Assembly (NCBI GenBank): GCA_910584645.1 | Contig: CAJUAU010000006.1 | Location: 54,273 to 118,272, forward strand | DNA length: 64,000 bases | Origin: an uncultured Eubacterium sp. | GTDB taxonomy: Bacteria; Bacillota; Clostridia; Lachnospirales; Lachnospiraceae | Reading direction: 5' to 3' | Shown: in pieces, positions 32,878 through 42,161 of the stretch | Position numbering within the stretch: position 1 is the stretch's first letter | How the letters are laid out: each line of letters starts with the position of its first letter | Program-made: the position numbers and the translations under genes | The notes under the pieces: model-generated | What the model was told of the DNA's origin: nothing | What the model saw: the letters and a program-made list of their open reading frames with translations, nothing else | Database searches by the model: none

Positions 32878-35517
32878 TTATCCCAGCTGGCTTTTTACCA
32901 CTTCTTCCGCTTTTGCCAGTGCTTCCGGTATACCAGAGGGATTCTTTCCTCCCGCCTGGGCCATGTTCGGACGTCCACCACCGCCGCCGCCCACCAGAGC
33001 AGCGATCTCCTTGATCAGATTTCCCGCATGGGCGCCTTTGGCAATGGCCCCTTCCGTCGCCGTAGCCATCAGGTTCACCTTGCCGCCAGTCTCTGTGGCA
33101 AATACCACCACTGCCTCGCCAAGCTTCTGTTTTGCCTCATCTCCCAGATCGCGCATGGCATTCATATCTACGTCCGAAAGCTGTTTGATCAGCACCCGGA
33201 TCCCACCGGTTTCTGCCGCCTCCGAAGTGATATCCCCGGCAGCTGCCTTCGCCATTTTGGCCTTCAGCTTATCATTTTCTTTGGAAAGGGCTTTGATCTC
33301 TTCCTGCATCGCCATCACTTTTCTGGCAGCTTCGGATGGCGCTGCTTTCAAAACTTTGGCAACCTCTCCCAGCTGTTTTTCCACCCGGTTGTAGTAAGCG
33401 ATCAGTCCCTGCCCCGTCAGCGCCTCGATCCTTCTCACACCGGCAGCCACACCGCTCTCGGATACGATCTTAAAAGCAGAAATATTCCGTGTATTTTCCA
33501 CATGGGTACCGCCGCAGAGCTCGGAACTAAAATCTCCCATCTGAACCACCCGGACAGTCTCCCCATACTTTTCCCCGAACAGAGCCATAGCTCCCGTCTT
33601 CTTCGCCTCTTCCAGCGTCATCTCACTGGTGCAGACATCAAGGCCCTTATTGATCTCCTCATTGACGATGCTCTCCACCTCTGCGATCTCTTCTTCTGTC
33701 ATCGGTGAAAAGTGGGTGAAGTCAAAACGAAGTTTATCTTTATCCACCAGAGAACCTGCCTGCTCCACATGATTCCCGAGAACCATTCTCAGCGCCTTCT
33801 GCATAAGATGGGTGGCGCTGTGGTTATTTGCTGTGAGATTTCTCCGGCTCTCCTCTACTTCCAGTGTCACACTTTCCCCGGTATGAAGGGATCCAGACAC
33901 CATTTTTCCCACATGTCCGATCTTTGTCCCCTGCAGTTTTATGGTATCCTCTACAACAAACCTGCCATGTTCCGCAGAGATCACGCCGGTATCTGCTGCC
34001 TGTCCACCCATAGTAGCATAAAAGGGCGTCTCCTCCACCAGCACCGTTCCTTCCATCCCCTCTGTCAGCTCATTTACGATGGCATCGGAGGTGGTGAGAA
34101 CCGTGATCTTTGAATCGTGGCGCAGGCGGTCATAACCGACGAATCTGCTCTCTACCGCCGGATCGATGGACTGGTAAACCGTCACGTCAGCTCCCATGTA
34201 GTTCGTCACTTCCCTGGCCTCTCTCGCCGTCCGGCGCTGTACTTCCATCGCCTGGCGGAAGCCCTCTTCATCTGCTGTAAAGCCTTTTTCCTCCAGGATC
34301 TCAAGGGTAAGGTCCATCGGGAAGCCATAGGTATCATATAGTTTAAATGTATTTTCTCCGGAAAGAACGGTCCTGCCTTCCTTCTTCATCTCTTCCATCA
34401 TGTCACTGAGAATGTTCAGTCCCTGATCGATGGTCTTATTAAAATTTTCTTCCTCTGTGGTGACCAGCTTCAGAATATAATCTTTTTTGTCTGCAAGTTC
34501 CGGATAGCCGTCCTTGGACTCCCGGATCACCACCTCGCTCAGCTCCGCCAGGAATTGTTTCTGGATGCCAAGCAGCCTTCCGTGTCTTGCTGCCCGGCGC
34601 AGAAGACGGCGCAGCACATACCCCCGTCCCTCATTGGAGGGCATGATGCCGTCCGATACCATAAATGTCACCGAACGGATATGGTCTGTGATGATCCGTA
34701 TGGAAACATCTTTCTTTTCCTCTGTCCCATAGGATACCCCGGCAGACTCACATACCTTGTCCCGGATCGCCTTGATCGTATCCACATCAAAGATGGAATC
34801 CACATCCTGCATCACCACAGCGAGACGCTCCAACCCCATTCCGGTATCAATGTTTTTATTGGTCAGTTCTTCGTAGTTTCCTTTTCCGTCGCTGTCAAAC
34901 TGGGTGAATACATTATTCCAGATCTCCACATAGCGGTCACACTCACAACCCACGGTACATCCCGGTTTGTTGCAGCCGTATTTCTCTCCGCGGTCAAAAT
35001 AGATCTCCGAGGAAGGACCGCATGGTCCCGCACCGTGCTCCCAGAAATTATCTTCTTTGCCAAAGCGGAAGATCCGATCCTCTGCCACACCGATCTCTTT
35101 GTTCCATATATCAAATGCCTCATCATCCTCTTCGTATACAGAAGGATACAAAAGGTCTTCTGGAATCTCCAGTGTCTTCGTAAGGAATTCCCAGGACCAG
35201 GCGATGGCCTCGTGCTTGAAATAGTCCCCAAAGGAAAAATTACCGAGCATCTCAAAAAATGTACCGTGGCGGGCAGTTTTTCCCACATTCTCGATATCAC
35301 CCGTACGGATGCACTTCTGGCAGGTGGCCACCCGTTTTCTCGGCGGTATCTCCTGTCCCGTAAAATAGGGCTTTAACGGAGCCATGCCCGCATTGATCAA
35401 CAACAGGCTCTTGTCGTTCTGGGGAATCAGGGAAAAGCTCTTCATCACCAGATGTCCCTTGCTCTCAAAAAAATCCAGATACATTTTTCTCAACTCATTT
35501 AATCCATATGGTTTCAT
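32878..35517 (-). CDS. alaS: Alanine-tRNA ligase
   Basis: Charges tRNA-Ala with alanine and edits mischarged serine or glycine. The 879 residues match the full family length. Order: class II catalytic core (starting MKPYGLNELRKMYLDFF, with GMAPLKPYFTGQ and the motif 2 segment KTARHGTFFEMLGNFSFGDYF split in the usual way); editing domain with zinc ligands NNHSATHLM and ELCGGTHVENT; then a coiled coil (KVMAMQEEIKALSKENDKLK) and the glycine-rich C-Ala domain with VGGGGGGRPNMAQAGG. AAGGAGGATTTAGAAG precedes the ATG. It lies 28 bases after proA and may be read from the same transcript. Confidence 0.97.
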   Translation of the reverse strand: MKPYGLNELRKMYLDFFESKGHLVMKSFSLIPQNDKSLLLINAGMAPLKPYFTGQEIPPRKRVATCQKCIRTGDIENVGKTARHGTFFEMLGNFSFGDYFKHEAIAWSWEFLTKTLEIPEDLLYPSVYEEDDEAFDIWNKEIGVAEDRIFRFGKEDNFWEHGAGPCGPSSEIYFDRGEKYGCNKPGCTVGCECDRYVEIWNNVFTQFDSDGKGNYEELTNKNIDTGMGLERLAVVMQDVDSIFDVDTIKAIRDKVCESAGVSYGTEEKKDVSIRIITDHIRSVTFMVSDGIMPSNEGRGYVLRRLLRRAARHGRLLGIQKQFLAELSEVVIRESKDGYPELADKKDYILKLVTTEEENFNKTIDQGLNILSDMMEEMKKEGRTVLSGENTFKLYDTYGFPMDLTLEILEEKGFTADEEGFRQAMEVQRRTAREAREVTNYMGADVTVYQSIDPAVESRFVGYDRLRHDSKITVLTTSDAIVNELTEGMEGTVLVEETPFYATMGGQAADTGVISAEHGRFVVEDTIKLQGTKIGHVGKMVSGSLHTGESVTLEVEESRRNLTANNHSATHLMQKALRMVLGNHVEQAGSLVDKDKLRFDFTHFSPMTEEEIAEVESIVNEEINKGLDVCTSEMTLEEAKKTGAMALFGEKYGETVRVVQMGDFSSELCGGTHVENTRNISAFKIVSESGVAAGVRRIEALTGQGLIAYYNRVEKQLGEVAKVLKAAPSEAARKVMAMQEEIKALSKENDKLKAKMAKAAAGDITSEAAETGGIRVLIKQLSDVDMNAMRDLGDEAKQKLGEAVVVFATETGGKVNLMATATEGAIAKGAHAGNLIKEIAALVGGGGGGRPNMAQAGGKNPSGIPEALAKAEEVVKSQLG

Positions 35518-35545
35518 TCTTCTAAATCCTCCTTCATTTATACTA

Positions 35546-36790
35546 TCACTCCCGGATCTGTCCGTCTCCCAGGATCACATATTTTGTGCTGGTAAGGGCA
35601 AGAAGCCCCATCGGTCCCCTGGCATGGAGTTTCTGGGTACTGATGCCGATCTCTGCCCCAAAACCGAATTCAAAGCCGTCGGTAAACCGCGTTGAAGCAT
35701 TAACGTACACGGCTGCTGCGTCGATCTCATTCAAAAACTTCATGGAATTGTGATAATCTTTTGTGACAATGGCCTCCGAATGGCCGGTATTATAGTAGTT
35801 AATATGTTCAATGGCTTCGTCGATGCTGTCCACGGTTTTTACCGAAATGATCTTATCCAGATATTCGGTGCCAAAATCCTCCTCCGATGCCGCCACCATC
35901 CTGCCGTCGTACTGTCTCGCCCGCTCATCCCCCCGGATCTCAACGCCGTGGGCATACAGCGCCTCACAGATCAGTGGCAGGGCTTCCGCGGCGATGCCGC
36001 TGTGGATCACCAGGGATTCACAGGCATTGCAGACTCCCAGCCTCTGGGTCTTGGCATTGACGATGATGGACACCGCCATGGAGAGGTCTGCATACTCATC
36101 CACATATACATGGCAGTTGCCGGTGCCGGTCTCGATCACCGGTACCGTACTGGTCTCCACCACGGTGCGGATCAGTCCGGCGCCCCCCCGTGGAATAAGT
36201 ACATCCACGTACTGGTTCAGCCGCATAAATTCTCTGGCAGTCTCTCTGGATGTATCTTCCAGAAGCTGGATCGCATCCTCTGGCAGCCCTTCTTTTTTCA
36301 ACGCTTCCCGGATCACTTTCACGATGGCAAGATTCGAGTGGATGGCGTCGCTTCCTCCCCGAAGGATCACCGCATTTCCGGTCTTAAAACAGAGAGCAAA
36401 GGCATCGGCGGTGACATTGGGACGGGACTCGTAAATGATACCGATCACTCCCATGGGCACCCGCCGCTGCCCCACCTGAAGCCCGCCGGGTGTTGTTTTC
36501 ATGGATATCATCTCTCCCACCGGGTCCGCCAGAGCTGCAACCTGGGAGATTCCCTCTGCCATCCCTGCGATCCTCTCATTGGTTAAACGAAGCCTGTCGA
36601 TCAGGGATTCCTTCATCCCCGCCTCCTGGGCATTTTTGATATCTATCTCGTTGGCAGCCAGGATCGGTCCAGCGCTTTCTGTCAGCGCCTTCGCTACCGC
36701 AGTAAGCCCCCTGTCTTTTTCTCCTACGGACAGACGGTTCATCGATGCCGCCGCCTGCTTTGCCGCTTTTCCTATCTGCTCTAATGTCAT
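35546..36790 (-). CDS. proA: Glutamate-5-semialdehyde dehydrogenase
   Basis: NADPH-dependent reduction of glutamyl-5-phosphate to the semialdehyde, step two of proline synthesis. The 414 residues contain VPMGVIGIIYESRPNVTADA, CFKTGNAVILRGGSDA, PRGGAGLIRTVVE, the catalytic Cys in AKTQRLGVCNACESLVIH, and FTDGFEFGFGAEIGISTQKL near the end. The ATG at 36790 has GGAGG five bases upstream and overlaps the stop of the preceding gene in an ATGA, a sign of coupled translation. A longer frame to 36823 is not needed. Confidence 0.96.
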   Translation of the reverse strand: MTLEQIGKAAKQAAASMNRLSVGEKDRGLTAVAKALTESAGPILAANEIDIKNAQEAGMKESLIDRLRLTNERIAGMAEGISQVAALADPVGEMISMKTTPGGLQVGQRRVPMGVIGIIYESRPNVTADAFALCFKTGNAVILRGGSDAIHSNLAIVKVIREALKKEGLPEDAIQLLEDTSRETAREFMRLNQYVDVLIPRGGAGLIRTVVETSTVPVIETGTGNCHVYVDEYADLSMAVSIIVNAKTQRLGVCNACESLVIHSGIAAEALPLICEALYAHGVEIRGDERARQYDGRMVAASEEDFGTEYLDKIISVKTVDSIDEAIEHINYYNTGHSEAIVTKDYHNSMKFLNEIDAAAVYVNASTRFTDGFEFGFGAEIGISTQKLHARGPMGLLALTSTKYVILGDGQIRE

Positions 36791-37416
36791 CGCTGCCTCC
36801 ATTCCCGCGTGCCCTCTGCACACGATTCATTTTGCGTTATCATTGTCTTCTGCGTTACAATATGCTCTGGCTTCACATCACATGTTTCCGCCGGGATGAT
36901 CCAGGTCTCCTGTTCGGCAAAGGCGATCATCACACTGGTGAGCATGGTTCCATAGCGTTGTAGATAGCGGTCATAAAAACCGCCGCCATAGCCGAGCCTG
37001 TACCCTTTCCCATCGAATGCCACCCCGGGCATGACCATCAATATTTTCTCTCTGGAAAAAGCTCCGGATTCCATCACCTGTTCCACCGCTTCGCCTCCTC
37101 TGGGCTCCGGCACGCCAAAATCACCCTTTTTCAGTTTTTTCAGATCTTCCACCTTATAAAAACACATGGTTTTTTCCCTGGCATCGGTTCTTGGAAGGAA
37201 TAACTGCTTCCCATCCGCCTGTATTTTTTCATGGAGTTCCCTGGTTTCCACCTCGGAGCGGATGGAACAATAGGACAACAGGATCTCCGACTGCCGGTAC
37301 CACTCCGAAGCCAGCAGTTTTTCCACAATGATCCGGGACGTCCCAAGACGCCAGTCCTCCGCCAGGGCATTTCTTGTCTCCAATGCCTGTCTGCGCACTT
37401 TTTCCTTACTGATCAT
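36787..37416 (-). CDS. 5-formyltetrahydrofolate cyclo-ligase
   Basis: ATP-dependent conversion of 5-formyl-THF to 5,10-methenyl-THF in folate metabolism. The 209-residue protein has the N-terminal helix KEKVRRQALETRNAL, the PRGG loop region with FGVPEP, and the family signature PGVAFDGKGYRLGYGGGFYD near residue 130. It lies between the DUF896 gene and proA within the proline gene run and shares a 4-base overlap with proA. The pairing with proline genes has no obvious metabolic reason. Confidence 0.93.
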   Translation of the reverse strand: MISKEKVRRQALETRNALAEDWRLGTSRIIVEKLLASEWYRQSEILLSYCSIRSEVETRELHEKIQADGKQLFLPRTDAREKTMCFYKVEDLKKLKKGDFGVPEPRGGEAVEQVMESGAFSREKILMVMPGVAFDGKGYRLGYGGGFYDRYLQRYGTMLTSVMIAFAEQETWIIPAETCDVKPEHIVTQKTMITQNESCAEGTREWRQR

Positions 37417-37459
37417 TTTTTTACATCCTCTTCTCTCACTAGTATCTTAATCTAGTATA

Positions 37460-37669
37460 TTAATGCTTCTGCTTTTTTGTCAAGGGGGTGATACTGCCAT
37501 CCTTTTCCTGTATGGATACATTTGACAGCGTGGAACGCAGATTATTTCTCACCGCCTCGATATACTCGGCACGCAGCAGCGCCTGCTCTGCCAGTTCCTC
37601 TTCTGTGATCGTCCCCTCTTTTTTCTTCTTATATAATTCATTGATCCGCTGGATCTTATTCTCGTCCAT
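37460..37669 (-). CDS. DUF896 (YnzC-like) small protein
   Basis: A 69-residue protein of the DUF896/YnzC family found across Firmicutes; its role is not well established. It starts MDENKIQRINELYKKKKEGT and continues ITEEELAEQALLRAEYIEA, the conserved helical hairpin, and ends in a basic tail. The ATG at 37669 has AAGAGG five bases upstream; the two-codon longer GTG start is less well placed. It lies 27 bases after proB. Confidence 0.88.
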   Translation of the reverse strand: MDENKIQRINELYKKKKEGTITEEELAEQALLRAEYIEAVRNNLRSTLSNVSIQEKDGSITPLTKKQKH

Positions 37670-37696
37670 AGCCACCTCTTCTGCAACAGTTCTGTG

Positions 37697-38533
37697 CTAA
37701 TTGTTGTGCTCCAGATATTCCTTTAGATGAAAATGTCTGGTCCTGTGCGCCTTAAATACCGTTCCAAGCTCCTCTCCATCGATAAGCCGGAGGATATTAT
37801 CCATGTCTTCCCCATTGATGATCGCCATGTCCGCCCCGGCATCGTTGGCGATGCCCGCCGCATAGATCTTGGCGCTCATGCCTCCTGTCCCCAGTGTGGT
37901 AGAAGGGCCTTTTGCCATCTCGATCATCTCGTCGCTGATGCTCTCCACGTAAGAGATCAGTTCTGCATCCGGATTCCGGTTGGGATCATCGGTATACATC
38001 CCGTCGATATCACTGAGCAGTACCAGAAGATCCGCCCCGGCAATCGCCGCCACCACTGCCGACAAAGAATCGTTGTCACCAAAATCGATCTCATCTGTGG
38101 CCACGGTATCATTCTCGTTGACAATGGGGATCACTCCCAGATTCAGCAGCTCTTCAAAGGTATTTCTGGCATTGTGCCGGCTGGTATCATTGACAATCGT
38201 AAATTTGGTCATAAGGATCTGGGCAGTAAACTGGTTGTACTCTGAAAATAATTTCTGGTATATAGTCATCAGACGGCTCTGTCCAATCGCCGCACAGGCC
38301 TGTTTCAGGGAAATGCTGTCTGGCTTCTTACTCAGTCCCAGTGCCTTTCTTCCCACACCGATGGCTCCGGAAGAGACAACGATGACATCCTTTCCCTGAT
38401 TATGTAAATCCGTCAGGATCCGGATAAAGCGCTCCAGCTTCACCAGATCCAGCCCTCCCGTCTCCTCATGGGTGATCGTCGAAGTTCCGACTTTAAATAC
38501 GATCCTCTTTTTATCTTTAAAATGACTTCTCAT
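37697..38533 (-). CDS. proB: Glutamate 5-kinase, short form without PUA domain
   Basis: Phosphorylates glutamate, the first and usually feedback-controlled step of proline synthesis. Motifs: FKVGTSTITHEETGGLD, VSSGAIGVGRKALGL, VNENDTVATDEIDFGDND and GTGGMSAKIYAA. With 278 residues it ends just after the amino-acid kinase domain and lacks the C-terminal PUA domain of the 367-residue E. coli enzyme; short forms are known in Firmicutes. It overlaps nothing but follows the COG2509 flavoprotein gene by two bases, so the two are in one operon. proA follows after two further genes. Confidence 0.95.
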   Translation of the reverse strand: MRSHFKDKKRIVFKVGTSTITHEETGGLDLVKLERFIRILTDLHNQGKDVIVVSSGAIGVGRKALGLSKKPDSISLKQACAAIGQSRLMTIYQKLFSEYNQFTAQILMTKFTIVNDTSRHNARNTFEELLNLGVIPIVNENDTVATDEIDFGDNDSLSAVVAAIAGADLLVLLSDIDGMYTDDPNRNPDAELISYVESISDEMIEMAKGPSTTLGTGGMSAKIYAAGIANDAGADMAIINGEDMDNILRLIDGEELGTVFKAHRTRHFHLKEYLEHNN

Positions 38534-38535
38534 AT

Positions 38536-40170
38536 TTATTGATTATTCCTTTCACTAACAATCTGCAGCGCCACCCGCAGCCCGTCCATAGCTGCTGACA
38601 TGATTCCTCCGGCGTAGCCGGCTCCCTCCCCACAGGGATAGATCCCCCTGCGGTTCTCTGACTCAAATTCACAGTTCCGGAGAATCCGTACCGGTGAAGA
38701 AGTTCTCGTCTCGGTGCCAAGGATCAGGGTCTCCGCTGCATCAAAGCCTGTTATCTTCTGTCCAAACTGCTTCATACCTTCCATAATACCATTTGATATA
38801 TAGGAGGGCAATATTTTTTTCACATCCGCCGGCACAAATTTTCCTCTGGTCACCGGTGAACTGTGATTCAGCTCCGTCGTGGGCACTCCCTTTACGAAAT
38901 CTCCATACTGCTGAACCGGGATCATCCCTCCGCCTGCCTGCCAGGTTTTCTCCTCCAGCCCCCTCTGGAACGCAACCCCCGCCAGTACATCATCACTGCC
39001 AAAATCCTTCCGGTCTACCGTCACCACGATGGCGCTGTTGGCATGGGCGGAATCCCTGGCGTGGTCGCTCATGCCATTGACCACCGTACCGCCTGGCTCC
39101 GTAGAGGCATTGACCACATATCCGCCGGGACACATACAAAAACTATAAACTCCCCTGCCATCCGAAGTCTTTCCTGTCAATTTATAATCCGCTGCCGGAA
39201 GCCTGGGATCGTCAACACCGTACTGTATCTTATTGATGCTCTGCTGCGGATGCTCTACCCGGACCCCCACTGCGAAAGGCTTCTGCTCCATGGCTGCCCC
39301 GTCCTCATGCAGCATGGAAAAGGTATCCCTGGCACTGTGGCCGATGGCAAGCACACATTTATCACAAGGGATCTCTTCGGTCTCTCCCTTTTCATTTTCC
39401 ACTACAACAGCCCTCAGCTGCTTTTTCCCTGGAACATACTCTTCTTCCACATACCGGAATCCTGTCAGTCTGGTATGAAACCGATAGGTTCCCCCTAACT
39501 GACGGATGGTCTCTCCCATGGACTGGATAACACCCCGCAGCTCATCCGTACCGATATGGGGTTTGGAGAGATAGCCGATCTCTTCCGGGGCGCCGTGCCG
39601 GATAAAGGTATCCAGTATAAACTTCTTTTTTCCCGTCTTATCCTTCACACCGGTATTGAGCTTGCCGTCGGAAAATGTTCCCGCTCCCCCCTCACCAAAG
39701 GAAACATTGGTATCTGGATCGAGAACCCCCTCCTTCCAGAAGGCAGAAACTTTTCCTACCCGCTCCCACATGGGCGATCCCCGTTCGATCAGCAGCGGCT
39801 TTCTGCCGCACAGGGCAAGATAGTAGCCACAGAGAAGTCCGGCTGGTCCCGTTCCCACGATCACTACCCGTTCCCCTGTCTCTTTTTTAAGACCAGGCAC
39901 CATCTCCTCCAAAGAAGGCTGGGGGACATAGACAGAAAGGTTTTTATCCTTCCGGTTTTTCTGTAACACCTTTTGTTCCTGGCTACACTCAAAAGCCACC
40001 GAATAACTGTAGTAAATCTGTGGCTTTTTTCTTGCATCTATGCTTTTTTTTAAAATTTTGATCTGTTGGATCTCCGACTCACGGAGCCGGAGTATCTCCG
40101 CTACCTTTTTCCGCAGTTCCCCGATGGAATCCCTGCGGTAGTCTATTTTACACTGGCTGTATTGTAACAT
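38536..40170 (-). CDS. FAD-dependent oxidoreductase, COG2509 type
   Basis: Flavoprotein of 544 residues from an uncharacterised FAD-dependent dehydrogenase family. The N-terminal 90 residues form an extra domain (YDRRDSI-like start DYRRDSIGELRKK and RKKPQIYYSYSVAF). The dinucleotide fold begins at VVIVGTGPAGLLCGYYLAL near residue 103, followed by ERGSPMWERVGKV and FGEGGAGTFSDGKLNTG, then the C-terminal EGAGYAGGIMSAAMDGLRVA. The substrate is unknown. It lies two bases before proB and two bases after the HI0933-type flavoprotein gene, so the three genes form one transcript. Confidence 0.85.
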   Translation of the reverse strand: MLQYSQCKIDYRRDSIGELRKKVAEILRLRESEIQQIKILKKSIDARKKPQIYYSYSVAFECSQEQKVLQKNRKDKNLSVYVPQPSLEEMVPGLKKETGERVVIVGTGPAGLLCGYYLALCGRKPLLIERGSPMWERVGKVSAFWKEGVLDPDTNVSFGEGGAGTFSDGKLNTGVKDKTGKKKFILDTFIRHGAPEEIGYLSKPHIGTDELRGVIQSMGETIRQLGGTYRFHTRLTGFRYVEEEYVPGKKQLRAVVVENEKGETEEIPCDKCVLAIGHSARDTFSMLHEDGAAMEQKPFAVGVRVEHPQQSINKIQYGVDDPRLPAADYKLTGKTSDGRGVYSFCMCPGGYVVNASTEPGGTVVNGMSDHARDSAHANSAIVVTVDRKDFGSDDVLAGVAFQRGLEEKTWQAGGGMIPVQQYGDFVKGVPTTELNHSSPVTRGKFVPADVKKILPSYISNGIMEGMKQFGQKITGFDAAETLILGTETRTSSPVRILRNCEFESENRRGIYPCGEGAGYAGGIMSAAMDGLRVALQIVSERNNQ

Positions 40171-40172
40171 AC

Positions 40173-41345
40173 TTATCCTTTCTCATTAATTAAATGCTGG
40201 CTGCAGACCGCAGATGTGGCCCAGGCAAAGTGAAGGTTATATCCCCCGCAGATGCCATCTACATCCTGAAGTTCTCCCAGAAGATATAGCTCCGGGTGAA
40301 GTCGTGATTCCATTGTATCCACACATATTTCTTCCGTCGCCACTCCTCCAGCAGTAACCTGGGCTTTCTCCAGTCCGAAAGTATCTGACACAATGACCTT
40401 ATATTCCTTCATGACTGCTGACAGCCTGTTCAGCTCTTTTTCCTTCTTTGTAAGTACCGGGATCCATTTTTTATTCACAATACCAGATAGTCCGCGGCTG
40501 CCATGCCGTATCAGCCATTCTTCCAGCTGGCTCCTCGTCATCTGCGGTACAAAGTCTATCTTCCCCGTCACTCTTTTTCCCTGTTCCATCGCCTCCGCGG
40601 CGAGACGGCACAGCTGAAAGACCGGAATCCCGGAAATCCCATCCTTTACGATCTGGATCTCGCCGGTCTCTTCCCCCAGCTGCATATCATCCGCATAGAG
40701 AGAAATCTTCCCCTGCATTCTAATCCCAGCCAGCTGTTTCCACTCACTGCCCTCTGCCTTCAATCCAGTAAGCCCCGGATACACCGGAGTCACGCGGTGT
40801 CCCATGCTGCGGCAGAGTTTATAGCCGCTTCCGTCCCCTCCCAGGGGACCATTTGCCCTGCCCCCTGTGGCTAGGATCAGACTCCGGCACTGATATATGG
40901 CACCACCGCCGCATCGCAGCTCATATGCCCCTTCCTTTTTATGTATGATCCTGGCTGCTTTAGTACCATAAGAAAAAACAACACCTGACTCCTGGCATGC
41001 CCTCACCAGAAGCTCCCTCACCGTCGCCGCCTGGCCATTGTAGGGATAACAATATCCCTCCTTTTCCCTGGTGAGTATCCCTAGCTCTCCAAACAGGGCG
41101 ATGGCTTCCTCCGGTCCAAACCGTTTTAGTATCTGCCCCACATACTCCTGGTCCCCATAATAACACTCTGGTGACATATTCCGGTTGGTAAAATTACACC
41201 GTCCGTTCCCGGTGGCAGCAAGCTTTTTTCCCGCAGTCTCATTTTTATCCAGAAGGCAGACATCTCTTCCCTGTCTTCCTAACAGATAACCGCACATCAG
41301 TCCCGACGCACCGGCACCGACAATGATGATCTCATGGTATTCCAT
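40173..41345 (-). CDS. HI0933/YhiN-family flavoprotein
   Basis: FAD-binding protein of 390 residues of the HI0933/YhiN family; physiological reaction unknown. FAD fold at IIIVGAGASGLMCGYLLGRQ near residue 6, then the family fingerprint KKLAATGNGRCNFTNRNM. GGRANGPLGGDGSGY and the C-terminal GELQDVDGICGGYNLHFAW complete the signature. GGAGG lies six bases before the ATG. It starts the tight run HI0933 - COG2509 - proB. The upstream BofC-like gene is 83 bases away. Confidence 0.9.
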   Translation of the reverse strand: MEYHEIIIVGAGASGLMCGYLLGRQGRDVCLLDKNETAGKKLAATGNGRCNFTNRNMSPECYYGDQEYVGQILKRFGPEEAIALFGELGILTREKEGYCYPYNGQAATVRELLVRACQESGVVFSYGTKAARIIHKKEGAYELRCGGGAIYQCRSLILATGGRANGPLGGDGSGYKLCRSMGHRVTPVYPGLTGLKAEGSEWKQLAGIRMQGKISLYADDMQLGEETGEIQIVKDGISGIPVFQLCRLAAEAMEQGKRVTGKIDFVPQMTRSQLEEWLIRHGSRGLSGIVNKKWIPVLTKKEKELNRLSAVMKEYKVIVSDTFGLEKAQVTAGGVATEEICVDTMESRLHPELYLLGELQDVDGICGGYNLHFAWATSAVCSQHLINEKG

Positions 41346-41428
41346 CCTGTTCCTCCCCTGTGCTCTCCGAGGGCAAACTACCTATTTCCCCCAACATCAA
41401 TACATTAGTATACCACATCTGTCTCCAA

Positions 41429-42019
41429 TTAACTAGACAAATTCTCAAGCACAGAATATAATTCCTTCTCGTCCTCTACAAAAAATCCCTCCCGCAGCTT
41501 CTCCAGCTCTGACTCCGGCAGAACTTCTTCCCGGATCCCTGTATACTCATAGGGCGTCACCTGGTCATTGTGGAAAATAACTACCTCCTGGTCCTGGAGC
41601 TTAATATAAAACCCGGTCTCTTCCTCTGCTCCCAGATAATTTTCCCGGATCACCACCTTATCCTTGGAAAATGAGATCAGCTCCACACTATCCGGCGCTT
41701 CCGGAATCGCTGCCTCCTGCAGCTGCCTGTTATATTCTACAATATAACTCTCCAGTTCCTCCCTCGTTTTCCCGGCGATCTTCGCCGGCACTGTCCCCTC
41801 CTCTTTTGTAACTACACCTGTCGTGCCATCGTAGTTTTCAACCACATATTTCATGGAGGAGTTGACGCGGATCTCCTTGACGGTATCCACCGGGTGGGAC
41901 TCCTGTTTTACTACTTCCTCCTGTCCCCTGTCATAAGAGCGGTAGCTCAGAAAATAGATCAGGGTAAATACAGTCCCTATAATAAAAAAACTGCTCATAA
42001 ACAGGTATCTCTTTTTCAT
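41429..42019 (-). CDS. BofC-like forespore regulatory protein
   Basis: A 196-residue protein with one N-terminal helix (YLFMSSFFIIGTVFTLIYFL) and an exported remainder. The C-terminal half, with GFYIKLQDQEVVIFHND then YEYTGIREEVLPESELEKL and a closing acidic EKELYSVLENLSS, resembles the BofC C-terminal domain. In Bacillus, BofC is made in the forespore under sigma-G and delays activation of sigma-K by restraining the SpoIVB protease. A sigma-G-type promoter at 42049-42078 supports the call independently. Similarity is modest, so a general secreted protein of other function remains possible. GGAGG lies seven bases before the ATG. Confidence 0.65.
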   Translation of the reverse strand: MKKRYLFMSSFFIIGTVFTLIYFLSYRSYDRGQEEVVKQESHPVDTVKEIRVNSSMKYVVENYDGTTGVVTKEEGTVPAKIAGKTREELESYIVEYNRQLQEAAIPEAPDSVELISFSKDKVVIRENYLGAEEETGFYIKLQDQEVVIFHNDQVTPYEYTGIREEVLPESELEKLREGFFVEDEKELYSVLENLSS

Positions 42020-42048
42020 GTCATTGCCTCCAGGAAAAGTTTTACCTA

Positions 42049-42078
42049 TAGTATGAACAGTTTTCTAATTTTTATACA
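42049..42078 (-). promoter_or_regulatory. Sigma-G-type promoter of the BofC-like gene
   Basis: Minus strand TGTATA (42073-42078), exactly 17 bases, then CATACTA (42049-42055). This matches the forespore sigma-G pattern (TGnATA, 17-18 bases, CATACTA) well and lies 30 bases before the start codon. Confidence 0.65.
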
Positions 42079-42161
42079 GACGCTGAATAGCCAGGCTCCA
42101 CAGCACCATTGCTGAATCATGCAGATTTCAGCCACGCCCCAGAGCTCAATGGCGTAAATCC

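Noticed and set aside
37697..38533. ProB looked truncated because it lacks the PUA domain
   Set aside because: Short glutamate kinases without PUA exist in Firmicutes, and the stop is followed cleanly by the next gene with its own ribosome binding site.
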